Assembly (NCBI GenBank): GCA_028290705.1
Contig: JAQGJH010000099.1
Coordinates: 38,448-102,447, forward strand
Direction: 5' to 3'
Origin: Hyphomicrobiales bacterium
GTDB lineage: Bacteria; Pseudomonadota; Alphaproteobacteria; Rhizobiales; Beijerinckiaceae
DNA: 64,000 nt
Shown: positions 53,928-63,932 of the stretch, in pieces
Layout of the letters: each line of letters begins with the position of its first letter
Numbering within the stretch: the stretch's first letter is position 1
Made by a program: the position numbers and the translations under genes
Notes under the pieces: model-generated
What the model was told of the DNA's origin: nothing
The model's input: only the letters and a program-made list of their open reading frames with translations
Databases searched by the model: none

Positions 53928-55808
53928 ATGCGACTTACCATCTCTCGATTCATGGGTGCTTACGGCGCCGTCGTCATTCTTGGCTGCGTCGCCATCGCGG
54001 GCGCGGCATCGGTCTCTCTCCAGCAATTGCGCATCGGCGGCGCGTCCTACGCGACCATCGTGGCCGGCAAGGACGTCATCGCCGACATCCTGCCGCCGCC
54101 GCTCTATGTCATCGAGGCCTATCTCGAAGCCAATCTGCTGGCCGAGGACGCCACACGCGCCGAGAGGGCGCGTCCGCGCTTTCAGCAACTTCGGAAGGAG
54201 TTCGACGAGCGCAAGCAATACTGGTCGGAAAACCCGCTGCCGACGGACCTGAAGGCCAAACTCGACGTCTCGATCGCGCGGGCTGAAACGTTCTGGCGGG
54301 TTCTCGACGACGCCTTTTTGCCCGCCATCGTGAAGCGCGATAGCGCCAAGCTGGCGACCATCCGCGGCGATCTCTCCAAAGCCTATGCGGAGCATCGGAT
54401 CGCGGTGGACGCCGCCGTGAAGGACGCGAATGCGTTTCTGGCGAAGGCCGAAAGCGACGCATCCACGGGGAATATCGTCTGGCAGTCGATCTTTCTGGGC
54501 ACGGCCGGAATCGTGTTGCTCATCGTGATCGCGGGCATTCTTGCGATCCGGGCCGCGATCGTGCGCCCCTTGTCGGGCATGACGCGCTACATGGCGGCGC
54601 TGGCGCGCGGCGACTATGAGGAAGAGGTGCCGTACGCCAAGCGTCAGGATGAAGTCGGCGAGATGGCTCAGTCGGTCGCGGTGTTCCGCGAGGGCGTGCT
54701 CGAGCGTCGCGACACACGATTGCGCGAAGAGGAAGCCCGGCAGGAGGGCGAAGAACGGCGCATGCGCCGTGAAGCCGTGGAGCGAGAGGCCGACGCCAAG
54801 AGACAGGCGGTCGTGGAAGCCCTGGCGACAGGGCTCGATCACATCGCGCGAGGCGATCTTGCGTTTCGTCTCGACGATCCGCTGGCTCCCGAATACGAAA
54901 AGCTGCGCAACGATTTTAACCAGGCGATCCACGCACTCGCGTCGACGTTGAGTTCCATCGCGGCCGCCACGCATGCGGTGCGCAGCGGCGCGGGCGAAAT
55001 TTCCACGGCGGCCGACGATCTGTCGCGACGCACGGAGCAGCAGGCGGCCGCGCTCGAGGAAACGTCCGCGGCTCTCAACGGAATCGTCGATACGGTTCGC
55101 AGAACGTCCGACATGGCCGAAGAAGCCCGCAAGGTCGTGGTGGACGCCCGCGGGCAGGCCGATCGGTCAGGATCGATCGTGCGCGACGCGATTTCGTCAA
55201 TGAACAAGATCGAGGATTCGTCTCGCCAGATTGGCCAGATCATCGGGCTGATCGACGAGATCGCATTCCAGACCAATCTCCTCGCGCTGAATGCGGGCGT
55301 CGAGGCGGCGCGCGCCGGCGAGGCGGGACGCGGCTTCGCCGTCGTGGCGCAGGAAGTTCGCGCGCTCGCGCAACGCTCCACGCAGGCCGCGAAGGAGATC
55401 AAGACGCTCATCTCGTCGTCGGCCAGCGAAGTTCAGTCCGGCGTCGGGCTCGTGCGCGACACCGGCGAAGCGTTCATGATGATCGGCGACCATGTCTCGC
55501 ACATCACGCGTCTCGTCGAGGCGATCGCAGTCTCGGCCAACGATCAGTCGATGAGCCTGCGCGAGGTGAATGCCGCGGTCGGCCAGATGGACCAGACGAC
55601 GCAACAGAACGCCGCCATGGTGGACGAGACCACGAGCGCCAGTCACTCGCTCACCGAAAAGGCCGTCGATCTCGGCCGTATGATCGGTCAATTCAGGCTC
55701 GAGAGTAGTTCAGGCTCCGCGAGTCCGGCGTTGGCGTCGCCGGACCGCAGGCCCGTCGAATCGGGTGCAAGGGCGCTGGGTCGCCGTATCGCCAGCGCAT
55801 TCGGCTGA
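53928..55808 (+). CDS. Methyl-accepting chemotaxis protein 2, tandem HAMP
   Basis: A 626-residue receptor: membrane helix 1 (FMGAYGAVVILGCVAIAGA), a helical sensor (about 30-185) and helix 2 (IFLGTAGIVLLIVIAGILAI). HAMP 1 (MAALARGDYEEEVPYAKRQDEVGEM) is followed by a charged linker and HAMP 2 (IARGDLAFRLDDP). The signalling domain has the tip [22 protein letters not shown]. Architecture parallels receptor 1, but the sensor is shorter and the C-terminus lacks the W-x-x-F tether. Likely methylated in trans by the receptor 1 type. Confidence 0.93.
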   Translation: MRLTISRFMGAYGAVVILGCVAIAGAASVSLQQLRIGGASYATIVAGKDVIADILPPPLYVIEAYLEANLLAEDATRAERARPRFQQLRKEFDERKQYWSENPLPTDLKAKLDVSIARAETFWRVLDDAFLPAIVKRDSAKLATIRGDLSKAYAEHRIAVDAAVKDANAFLAKAESDASTGNIVWQSIFLGTAGIVLLIVIAGILAIRAAIVRPLSGMTRYMAALARGDYEEEVPYAKRQDEVGEMAQSVAVFREGVLERRDTRLREEEARQEGEERRMRREAVEREADAKRQAVVEALATGLDHIARGDLAFRLDDPLAPEYEKLRNDFNQAIHALASTLSSIAAATHAVRSGAGEISTAADDLSRRTEQQAAALEETSAALNGIVDTVRRTSDMAEEARKVVVDARGQADRSGSIVRDAISSMNKIEDSSRQIGQIIGLIDEIAFQTNLLALNAGVEAARAGEAGRGFAVVAQEVRALAQRSTQAAKEIKTLISSSASEVQSGVGLVRDTGEAFMMIGDHVSHITRLVEAIAVSANDQSMSLREVNAAVGQMDQTTQQNAAMVDETTSASHSLTEKAVDLGRMIGQFRLESSSGSASPALASPDRRPVESGARALGRRIASAFG

Positions 55809-55811
55809 GGT

Positions 55812-56462
55812 TCAGCGCGCGCGCGGAGTCAGCCGCCATTCGAGGCGCGCCGAGAAATCGGGCGCAGCCGTCGGTGCGACGCGATAGTTCAGTCGCGCCG
55901 ACACATCCGAGCGGACAGGCGCGCCCGCCTCGCTCAATTGCGACGTGGCGATCCATTCGGGGCCGATGCCCGGCGTCGCCTGTCCGCTGTCGAGCGCAAT
56001 GGCCACGTCGGACGCGACGCGGAGCTTGGTGGTGAGCGCGCGTTCCTGGTGAATCGTCCAGGTCATGGCTCCGCGAAAATTCTGCGTGTAGCTCTGCGCC
56101 ACCGGATCGAGTGATCCTTCGCTCTCGACTCTGAAGTCGATGGCCGTTTCGCTGTCGTTTCGCGAGGCTCCGACGCTCCAGGCAAGGGCGCCGCCATGCG
56201 CCGCGTTCGGGTCCGAAGGCTGACGCATCTCGGCCCGCCCGGCGAGCGTCAGCGGCCCCTCGAGCCCGAGCTTCAGGCCCACGACCTTGTCGGCCGGCGC
56301 GGCAAGCGCTTCGGTCTTCCGCAGTCCTTCGGCAAACACGTCGAACGCGCCCGCGAGTGCCGAGGGCGGCATCTTGATGTCGGCGGCCTGCGCGAGCGGC
56401 ATCGCTCCCAGGGCGAGCGACCATGCCGCGGCGAGGCAGGCGAGTGATTCGATTTTCATCAT
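55812..56462 (-). CDS. Hypothetical periplasmic beta-rich protein
   Basis: A 216-residue secreted protein with a signal peptide (MMKIESLACLAAAWSLALG, cleavage near AQAAD). The mature chain is mostly alternating strands (LKLGLEGPLTLAGRAEM, DVAIALDSG, VSARLNYRV, FSARLEWRLTPRAR), suggesting a small barrel or sandwich. No family name recognised. It lies three bases from the stop of chemoreceptor 2 in convergent orientation and is divergent from sodC. Confidence 0.65.
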   Translation of the reverse strand: MMKIESLACLAAAWSLALGAMPLAQAADIKMPPSALAGAFDVFAEGLRKTEALAAPADKVVGLKLGLEGPLTLAGRAEMRQPSDPNAAHGGALAWSVGASRNDSETAIDFRVESEGSLDPVAQSYTQNFRGAMTWTIHQERALTTKLRVASDVAIALDSGQATPGIGPEWIATSQLSEAGAPVRSDVSARLNYRVAPTAAPDFSARLEWRLTPRAR

Positions 56463-56638
56463 CGGGGGCCTCTCGTGCTGCAATGCACCAGAGGGAGGCC
56501 AAAAGGTAAACGATTTCTTTCCGAAGCAACTCACGTTTGCATTTGTGTGTGGCTGCTTCCAGCCTGGCGACGTATGGATCCGGGTCGGCTCGCCGACGTT
56601 GTCGAACGACCGGGCATCCGGCTGACGTGGAGGAAATC

Positions 56639-57178
56639 ATGCAGAAGTTGATCGTGATGAGCGTCGTGGCGCTGTGTGCCGGCCCCGCCCTGGCGCAGCA
56701 ACCGGCCGGGCAGGCGGGGACCCCGGGCGGCATGACCGCCAAGGCGACCTTCGTCGACATCAAGGGGGAGAACGTCGGCACCGCGCGCCTGACGCAGACG
56801 GCCAAGGGCGTGCTGATCGACCTGGACGTGAAGGGTCTGACGCCCGGCGAGCACGGCTTCCACATTCACGAAATGGGAAAGTGCGAAACGGCGGCCAAGT
56901 TCACCACGGCGGGCGGACATTACAGCGGGGGCCATGATCATGGATTCCACTCAGCCAAGGGACCGCATGCAGGCGATCTGCCGAACCTCATCGCGCCCGA
57001 AAGCGGAATCGTGAAGCAGCAGATCTTCACCAGCGGCGTCACCCTGTCGGCGGGCGCGACGTCGCTCTTCGACGACAATGGCTCGGCTCTCGTCATTCAT
57101 GCCAAGGCGGACGATTACCGCAGCCAGCCCGCGGGGGATTCCGGCGACCGCGTCGCCTGTGCGGTCATCGAGAAGTAG
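56639..57178 (+). CDS. sodC: Superoxide dismutase [Cu-Zn], periplasmic
   Basis: A 179-residue secreted enzyme that dismutates superoxide. Signal peptide (cleavage near ALAQQ). Metal motifs: GEHGFHIHEMGKCE (Cu His pair and disulfide Cys), GGHYSGGHDHGFH (bridging and Zn His region), GPHAGDLPN, and the C-terminal ALVIHAKADDYRSQP with GDRVACAVI (second disulfide Cys). Complete for the SodC family. The ATG follows GGAGG. Confidence 0.96.
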   Translation: MQKLIVMSVVALCAGPALAQQPAGQAGTPGGMTAKATFVDIKGENVGTARLTQTAKGVLIDLDVKGLTPGEHGFHIHEMGKCETAAKFTTAGGHYSGGHDHGFHSAKGPHAGDLPNLIAPESGIVKQQIFTSGVTLSAGATSLFDDNGSALVIHAKADDYRSQPAGDSGDRVACAVIEK

Positions 57179-57486
57179 CCGCCGCGTCGAGGCAGACGAA
57201 GGAAAGACGACGATTTGTTTTAGACTTAACTCGTCGTTATCGAATGGGCGGCAATATCGCGATCGGGAAATCCAGTCTCGCGTATTCCCGCCTCTTCCGG
57301 AGTGATCTCCAGATCCCGCGCCGCCCTCGCCGGCGCGGGATTTTTTGTGCGCGAGGCTCCGCTTTCGCCTGTGCGTGTTGCACAATCGCTCCGTCTTGAA
57401 ATAAGACTTCGGGGTCTACAGCCGAGCGGCGACGCGTCCGCAACAGAGCTGGCCCCGTGGGGGTGAGGAAACCGAGGAGCCTACAC
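57179..57486. other. Intergenic region with possible small RNA
   Basis: A 308-base gap between sodC and Bug I. It holds a 130-base stretch with no gene (CGACGATTTGTTTTAGACTT onward), ending in a very strong terminator at 57313-57346. The 140 bases after it should contain the promoter of Bug I. The hairpin is distant from sodC, so it may end a separate short transcript. Confidence 0.5.
57313..57346 (+). terminator. Rho-independent terminator upstream of Bug I
   Basis: A perfect 11-bp stem ATCCCGCGCCG (57313-57323) with CGGCGCGGGAT (57331-57341), then a T tract through 57346. Confidence 0.9.
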
Positions 57487-58530
57487 ATGCGATTCACCAC
57501 ATCCGGGGCAACGGCCCTGGGCGCCGTCCTGGCCTTGAGCGCGGCCGTCACGGCTGCGCCTGCGCAGGCGCAAGATTTTTACGCCGGCAAACAGATCGTC
57601 TTCATGATCGGCAGCGACGTCGGCGGCGGATACGACATCTACGCACGTGCGCTGGGTCGTCACCTCGGGCGGCACATTCCCGGCAACCCGACCTTCGTGC
57701 CGCGCAACCAGCCGGGCGCCGGCAGCGGAACGGCCGCGGCCTATATTGCGTCGGTCGCGCCGAAGGACGGCACCACCATCGGGGCGATCTTCCCGGGCGT
57801 GATCATCGGCCCGCTGCTCGACGACCGGACACAGCCGCTGTTCGATCCGACCAAGTTCAACTATCTCGGCAGCGCCGACAGCGGCACGCGCGTCTGCGTC
57901 ACGTACCAGAACTCGAAGATCAAGAACTTCGACGACGCCCAGAAGAATCGCGTCGTCATGGGTGCGAGCGCCGCCGGGGGATCGACGCGCGATTACGCCT
58001 TCATGAATCGCAATGCTGCGGGCGCGCAGTTCGAAGTGGTGAGCGGCTACAAGGGAACGGCCGACATCTTCCTGGCGATGGAGCGCGGCGAAGTCGACGG
58101 CATGTGCGGGCTCGACTGGACGAGCCTCAAGTCGCAGAAGCCCGATTGGGTGCGTGACAAGAAGATCAACATCCTGGTGCAGAACGGCATCGATGCCGAG
58201 CCCGAGCTCGAGAAGCTCGGCGTGCCGACGCTCTGGGGCTACATCAAGAGCGACGCCGACAAGAAGGCGGTCGAGATGGTCGTGAGCCAACAGATTTTCG
58301 GCCGTCCTTACATCGCGCCTCCCGGCGTCACGCCTGAGCGGCTGAAGATCCTGCGTTCGGCCTTCGAGGCGACCATGAAGGATCCGGACTTCCTCTCCGA
58401 TGCCGCGAAGTCGCGCATCGACATTGCTCCGTCGTCGGGCGAGCGCGTGCAGGACGTCGTCGAGAAGCTCTATGCGACGCCCAAGGAAACCATCAAGCGC
58501 GCCAAGGAGATCATCTCGCCGCCGGCGTGA
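57487..58530 (+). CDS. Bug-like solute-binding protein I (Cys-pair type)
   Basis: A 347-residue secreted protein: signal peptide ending near APAQAQ, then DFYAGKQIVFMIGSDVGGGYDIYAR, HIPGNP and NQPGAGS. The Cys pair is Cys137 (SGTRVCVTYQNSKIKNFDDA) and Cys207 (GEVDGMCGLDW). It shares the SGTRVCVTY block with copy C 33 kb away, so these two are the closest pair. The ATG at 57487 follows GAGGAG. It is isolated from other binding protein genes and followed by a terminator. Confidence 0.88.
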   Translation: MRFTTSGATALGAVLALSAAVTAAPAQAQDFYAGKQIVFMIGSDVGGGYDIYARALGRHLGRHIPGNPTFVPRNQPGAGSGTAAAYIASVAPKDGTTIGAIFPGVIIGPLLDDRTQPLFDPTKFNYLGSADSGTRVCVTYQNSKIKNFDDAQKNRVVMGASAAGGSTRDYAFMNRNAAGAQFEVVSGYKGTADIFLAMERGEVDGMCGLDWTSLKSQKPDWVRDKKINILVQNGIDAEPELEKLGVPTLWGYIKSDADKKAVEMVVSQQIFGRPYIAPPGVTPERLKILRSAFEATMKDPDFLSDAAKSRIDIAPSSGERVQDVVEKLYATPKETIKRAKEIISPPA

Positions 58531-58550
58531 TCCCCTCGCACGTCATGCAG

Positions 58551-58585
58551 AGCCCCGGCCGCCATGATGGCGCCGGGGCTTTTTC
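58551..58585 (+). terminator. Terminator after Bug I
   Basis: The AGCCCCGG/CCGGGGCT stem (58551-58558 with 58573-58580) with an inner GCCAT/ATGGC, then a T run. It may end the Bug I transcript. Confidence 0.8.
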
Positions 58586-59330
58586 ATGTTTCGAGCCGCA
58601 AAGTGACGCGGCCGATGCCCGCGAGTTCGGCTTCGATCAGCCCCGCGCGGTTCATGTCGAACGGCACGTTCAGCGTTCCCGTCGTGACGAACTGGCCCGC
58701 CTTCAGGCCTCCGCACAGATCGGCCTGCACGGCGGCCCAGGCCAGCAGCGGCGCCAGCGGATCGCCGTCGGCATGGCCGCCGACGTGGTCCGTAACCGTC
58801 GCGCCGTCGATGCGCAGCCGGCAGGGCAGGGCCGCGAGATCGAGCCCGGCCGGGCTGGCGATCGAGGGACCGACGACATAGGCGGCATTGTTGAAATTGT
58901 CGGCGACGCGGGATTCGAACGGGGCGGCGTCCGGAGCGAGATAGCGCGAGCCCACCAGTTCGATGCCGACGAAGAGGCTGGAGGCTGCCGACAGGATCTC
59001 GTGGCGGCTCACGGCCCCGGCGGGAACGTCGCGAGCCAGCTGCAGACCGAGTTCGACCTCCACCTTGACGGCTTCGCCCGGAGCCAGCCGATAGACGCCG
59101 CCGTCCTCACGCAGATCGCAGGCGAAGATGGGGCCAGCCATGGGGATCCGCTCGGGCGGAGGCGCGGCGCCGACTTTCCAGCCGGCGATGCCGACGCCCA
59201 GAAGGCGGGCCACCTCGGCCTGTACGCGATAGGCGGAGGCGGCGTCGCGGATGGCGTCTTCGGGCGAGAGGCTGTGGAAGGAGCGGGTGCGGCGCGCCTC
59301 GGCGAGGCGGGCGGCGAGCGGTAGTGTCAT
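58584..59330 (-). CDS. 2-keto-4-pentenoate hydratase-like (FAA hydrolase superfamily)
   Basis: A 248-residue cytoplasmic enzyme. Blocks: AGWKVGAAPPPERIPMAGPIF, VEVELGLQLARDVPAGAVSR (metal-binding Glu pair), FVGIELVGSRY, FNNAAYVVGPSI and GQFVTTGTLNVPFD, matching the 2-keto-4-pentenoate hydratase/decarboxylase branch used in meta-cleavage pathways. Substrate inferred only from family. It converges with Bug I and is divergent from rpmJ across 153 bases. Confidence 0.85.
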   Translation of the reverse strand: MTLPLAARLAEARRTRSFHSLSPEDAIRDAASAYRVQAEVARLLGVGIAGWKVGAAPPPERIPMAGPIFACDLREDGGVYRLAPGEAVKVEVELGLQLARDVPAGAVSRHEILSAASSLFVGIELVGSRYLAPDAAPFESRVADNFNNAAYVVGPSIASPAGLDLAALPCRLRIDGATVTDHVGGHADGDPLAPLLAWAAVQADLCGGLKAGQFVTTGTLNVPFDMNRAGLIEAELAGIGRVTLRLET

Positions 59331-59395
59331 GAAGGTTTCCTCGACTTGGGGCAGGACGAGCCGACCGAATCCCGCCGAAGACTAGGAGTTTCGGG

Positions 59396-59424
59396 TTGAT
59401 CCTGCGCGGCAAATCGGGCATAGA
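59396..59424 (+). promoter_or_regulatory. Probable rpmJ promoter
   Basis: TTGATC (59396-59401) and CATAGA (59419-59424) with 17-base spacing, about 60 bases before the rpmJ ATG. Confidence 0.5.
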
Positions 59425-59483
59425 CCGCTCACCTTTTCTTCCGGCGGGCCAGTCCCCGCCTACGAACCGTTCGGGGACGAGCC

Positions 59484-59609
59484 ATGAAAGTCCGGAATTC
59501 TTTGAAATCGTTGCGTGGGCGTCATCGCGACAACCAGATCGTGCGCCGCAAGGGCCGCGTCTACATCATCAACAAGACCCAGAAGCGCTTCAAGGCGCGG
59601 CAGGGCTGA
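59484..59609 (+). CDS. rpmJ: 50S ribosomal protein L36
   Basis: A 41-residue ribosomal protein beginning [16 protein letters not shown], followed by [20 protein letters not shown]. The basic sequence and length match the alphaproteobacterial L36 that lacks the full zinc-binding Cys set (no Cys here). It lies alone between promoter-like and terminator elements. Too short for routine ORF length cut-offs. Confidence 0.95.
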   Translation: MKVRNSLKSLRGRHRDNQIVRRKGRVYIINKTQKRFKARQG

Positions 59610-59644
59610 GGCTGACGCTTCTTCTCGCCTGGCGAGACCTGAAG

Positions 59645-59675
59645 GCCCCGGTCACACCGGGGCTTTTTCTTTTTG
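59645..59675 (+). terminator. Rho-independent terminator after rpmJ
   Basis: Stem GCCCCGGT (59645-59652) with ACCGGGGC (59656-59663), loop CAC, tail TTTTTCTTTTTG. Confidence 0.9.
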
Positions 59676-59789
59676 TCGCTGCTTTCTCGAACGTCCCGGC
59701 AGCTTTCCGGCCGTCGTCGCCGGGAAGTGATGAACGAACCCTTAACCGGGACTTTGACGTCCGGCGGAACGCGCCCTAATCTCATCGTC

Positions 59790-60611
59790 ATGAGAAGCGT
59801 TCCGATGGGTCCCCTCGTGGTTGCGGCCTTCCTGACCGGGGCGGTGACGGTCGATCTCGTCTCGGCCATCGCCCAGACGGTGCCGGCCCCCACCGAGCGG
59901 CCTGGGCCGGTGTTGCAGATCCCCGGATTGCCGGCCATCCCGCTGCCGCCTGGCGCGCGTGTGTTTGGCCCGAGCGGACCCGAGAGCGGTTCGGGACCCC
60001 GGGCCACAGACAGTCAGGCCGCACCGCCGCCGAAATCCTCGGCGCGCGCCAGCGACCCTCCCAAGGCGGCCGAGACGCGCCCCGAGGCCAAGTCCGAGCC
60101 GAAGCCGGATGGAAGCGTCCAGGCGGGACGGCAGCGTATCCTCGAAGACCTGTTCACGCGTCTCGAACGGACCCAGGACGCCGACGAGGCGCGGGGCATT
60201 TCCGGCGCCATCGAGCGCGTGTGGATGCGATCGGGTTCCGATACCGCCGACCTGCTGATGGAGCGGGTCTCGACCGCCATTTCCAAGAAGGAATGGCCGC
60301 TGGCGGAAGAATTGCTCGACAAGATGATCGAGATCGAGCCGCAATGGGCCGAGGTCTGGAACAAGCGCGCGACGGTCCGTTTCTTCAATGAGGATCTCAG
60401 CGGGTCGATGGCCGATCTTGCTTACGTGCTGAAGCTTGAACCGCGCCATTACACGGCGCTGGTCGGGATGGGGGTCATCCTGCAGCGGCGCGATTTCGAC
60501 GCCCAGGCCCTGCGTGTCTTCCGTCGGGCCCTCGAGATCAATCCGCAGTTGGACGACATCCGCAAGCGGGTGGAAAAACTGCAGCTCGAGGTCGAGGGCC
60601 GCGACATCTAG
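59790..60611 (+). CDS. TPR-repeat periplasmic protein
   Basis: A 273-residue secreted or anchored protein. The hydrophobic N-terminus (MGPLVVAAFLTGAVTVDLV) is followed by a Pro/Ala/Gly-rich linker (about 30-105). Helical TPR-like repeats end the chain: WPLAEELLDKMIEIEPQWAEVWNKRA, LSGSMADLAYVLKLEPRHYTALVGMG, DAQALRVFRRALEINPQ. It likely mediates protein contacts in the envelope. The ATG at 59790 is chosen because residues upstream in frame look non-coding. Confidence 0.87.
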   Translation: MRSVPMGPLVVAAFLTGAVTVDLVSAIAQTVPAPTERPGPVLQIPGLPAIPLPPGARVFGPSGPESGSGPRATDSQAAPPPKSSARASDPPKAAETRPEAKSEPKPDGSVQAGRQRILEDLFTRLERTQDADEARGISGAIERVWMRSGSDTADLLMERVSTAISKKEWPLAEELLDKMIEIEPQWAEVWNKRATVRFFNEDLSGSMADLAYVLKLEPRHYTALVGMGVILQRRDFDAQALRVFRRALEINPQLDDIRKRVEKLQLEVEGRDI

Positions 60612-60685
60612 CCCGGCTTGCTGAACCCACCGAACCAAAACGAGCCGGTGCGCGTAGACACTGCGTGGCATCGACAGGCAAGCGC

Positions 60686-61672
60686 ATGATTTCCCTCGTT
60701 TCCGGCGCGCTGATTGCACTGATCGGCGGCGCCGTGCTTTTCACCCAATGGCAGGTGCGCCGCATCGAAGCGCGCCATCCGCCCCAGGGACGCTTCATGG
60801 CGACCTCCTCTGGCCGTCTGCACTACACAGAGCGCCTGCCGGCCGGGGCCGAGACAGCCGAGACCGTTCTGCTGCTGCATGGCGCGAGCGGCAATCAGGC
60901 CGACATGATGCTGCCTCTCGGCGACAAGCTGGCGGCGCGCGGATTCAGGGTCATCGCGGTGGATCGGCCGGGGCACGGCTGGAGCGATCGGCCCGGCGGC
61001 CGGGACGAGGCGTCGCCCGCCACACAGGCCAAAATCATCCGCGAAGGAATGGCTTCGCTCGGCATCGGCAGGGCGATCGTGGTGGGGCATTCGCTCGCCG
61101 GCGCGGTGGCGGCCAATTTTGCCCTCGATCAGAAGGAATTCACGCGCGGGCTCGTGCTCGTCGCGCCGGTCACACATCCCTGGCCGGGCGGGGTCACCTG
61201 GTACTACACGCTCGCGGCGCGGCCGGTCGTCGGCTGGCTGTTCGGCCAGGTCGTGACCCTGCCGGTCGGTCTCGCGTCTCTCGACACGGCCGTTCAAAGC
61301 GTATTCGCGCCCCAGCAGCCCCCCGCCGACTATGCCGAGCAGACCGGAAGCGCGCTCGTCCTGCGTCCGCAGGAATTCATCGCCAACGCGCAGGACGTCG
61401 CTGGCCTCGCGGCTTTCATCGACGTGCAGTCGAAACGGATGGGCGAGATCGCCGCCCCGACCAGCATCGTGACGGGCGACAAGGACGCGATCGTGTATGC
61501 GCATATTCACTCGGCCGGAAGCGCGCGCGACATTCCGGGTGCGCGTCTGGTGACGCTGCCGGGCGTCGGGCATGCGGTGCATAATGTCGCGCCCGACACG
61601 GTCGTGAATGCCATCGCGGACGTGGCCTCGCGGGCCAACGGACATGCGTCGCTCGCACCCGCGGCTCCTTGA
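60686..61672 (+). CDS. Alpha/beta hydrolase, membrane-anchored
   Basis: A 328-residue serine hydrolase with an N-terminal membrane anchor (about 3-22). Motifs: LLLHGASGNQADM (oxyanion region), VDRPGHGWSDRPG, nucleophile VVGHSLAGAVAA, GDKDAIVYAHI (acid) and GVGHAVHNVAPD (His). A complete triad, substrate unknown. ATG 60686 is used; GTG 60665 is an alternative. It lies 74 bases after the TPR protein gene and may be co-transcribed with it. Confidence 0.9.
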   Translation: MISLVSGALIALIGGAVLFTQWQVRRIEARHPPQGRFMATSSGRLHYTERLPAGAETAETVLLLHGASGNQADMMLPLGDKLAARGFRVIAVDRPGHGWSDRPGGRDEASPATQAKIIREGMASLGIGRAIVVGHSLAGAVAANFALDQKEFTRGLVLVAPVTHPWPGGVTWYYTLAARPVVGWLFGQVVTLPVGLASLDTAVQSVFAPQQPPADYAEQTGSALVLRPQEFIANAQDVAGLAAFIDVQSKRMGEIAAPTSIVTGDKDAIVYAHIHSAGSARDIPGARLVTLPGVGHAVHNVAPDTVVNAIADVASRANGHASLAPAAP

Positions 61673-61675
61673 GAC

Positions 61676-62503
61676 TCAGGGTTCGGCGTTCTGTTGCGTT
61701 TCCAGGTTGCGCAAAAATTGCCGGACCTCGGCGGTCCTGCTTTCAAGGTTGCGGGAGTGCGAGCCGCCGGCGACGCGGATGAACGTCTTGGGTTCGTTCG
61801 CGGCGACGAAGAGTTTTTCACCGAGGTCGAACGGCACCACCCGGTCTGCATCGCCGTGCAGAACGAGGAGCGGGACGTGGATTTGCGCGATCAGGCCGAG
61901 CGAGTCGAACCGATCCTTCATCAGCATCGCGACCGGCGCATACCAGTGGATCCGGCTGCCGACCGCGACCGTCGAGGTGAAGGGCGCGTCGAGGATCAGC
62001 CCGTCGACCTCGCGCGTTGTGGCGAGCCGCACCGCGACGCCCGTCCCGAGCGATTCTCCGTAAAGTGCGATCTTGCCGCGTGCCCGCAAGACGACCCAGT
62101 CGTAGGCCGAGCGTGCGTCTTCCGCGAGGCCGTTCTCGCTCGGTGCGCCGGTTGAGCCCGAGAAGCCGCGATAGCTGACGAAGAGCAGGCCGGCGCCGTC
62201 CTCCGTCAGCAGGCGCATGCGATCGATCGCGCGGGGAAGCCGGGCTGCATTGCCGTGCAGATACAGGATGGTGACGCGTCCCGGATCGGCCGGCCGGAAC
62301 AGCGCGCGCAGCGTCTCGCCGTCCTGCGTGCGGATCTCGATGTCGCGAAAGCCATGCAGGCCGAGAGAAGCCGCGTCGTGGGCTTGCGGGTCGGGCCTGA
62401 ACACGAGATCGCGCTGGTTGACGTGCAGCCAGCCGATCACCCCGACGTAGGCGCCAATGCAGACGACCACGACGATGCGAACGAGGATCATCAGGAAGCG
62501 CAT
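61676..62503 (-). CDS. Alpha/beta hydrolase, BEM46-like
   Basis: A 275-residue protein with an N-terminal membrane anchor (ILVRIVVVVCIGAYVGVIGWL). LYLHGNAARLPRA is the oxyanion region, FVSYRGFSGSTGAPSENGL the family signature, LYGESLGTGVAVRLA the nucleophile, LHGDADRVVP the acid and GGSHSRNLE the His. It matches the BEM46/ABHD13-like group, often with unknown lipid or peptide substrates. Its stop is four bases from that of the convergent hydrolase. Confidence 0.9.
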   Translation of the reverse strand: MRFLMILVRIVVVVCIGAYVGVIGWLHVNQRDLVFRPDPQAHDAASLGLHGFRDIEIRTQDGETLRALFRPADPGRVTILYLHGNAARLPRAIDRMRLLTEDGAGLLFVSYRGFSGSTGAPSENGLAEDARSAYDWVVLRARGKIALYGESLGTGVAVRLATTREVDGLILDAPFTSTVAVGSRIHWYAPVAMLMKDRFDSLGLIAQIHVPLLVLHGDADRVVPFDLGEKLFVAANEPKTFIRVAGGSHSRNLESRTAEVRQFLRNLETQQNAEP

Positions 62504-62528
62504 GCCGACGCTGCCGATGGTCGCGTGA

Positions 62529-63932
<1,404 letters not shown>

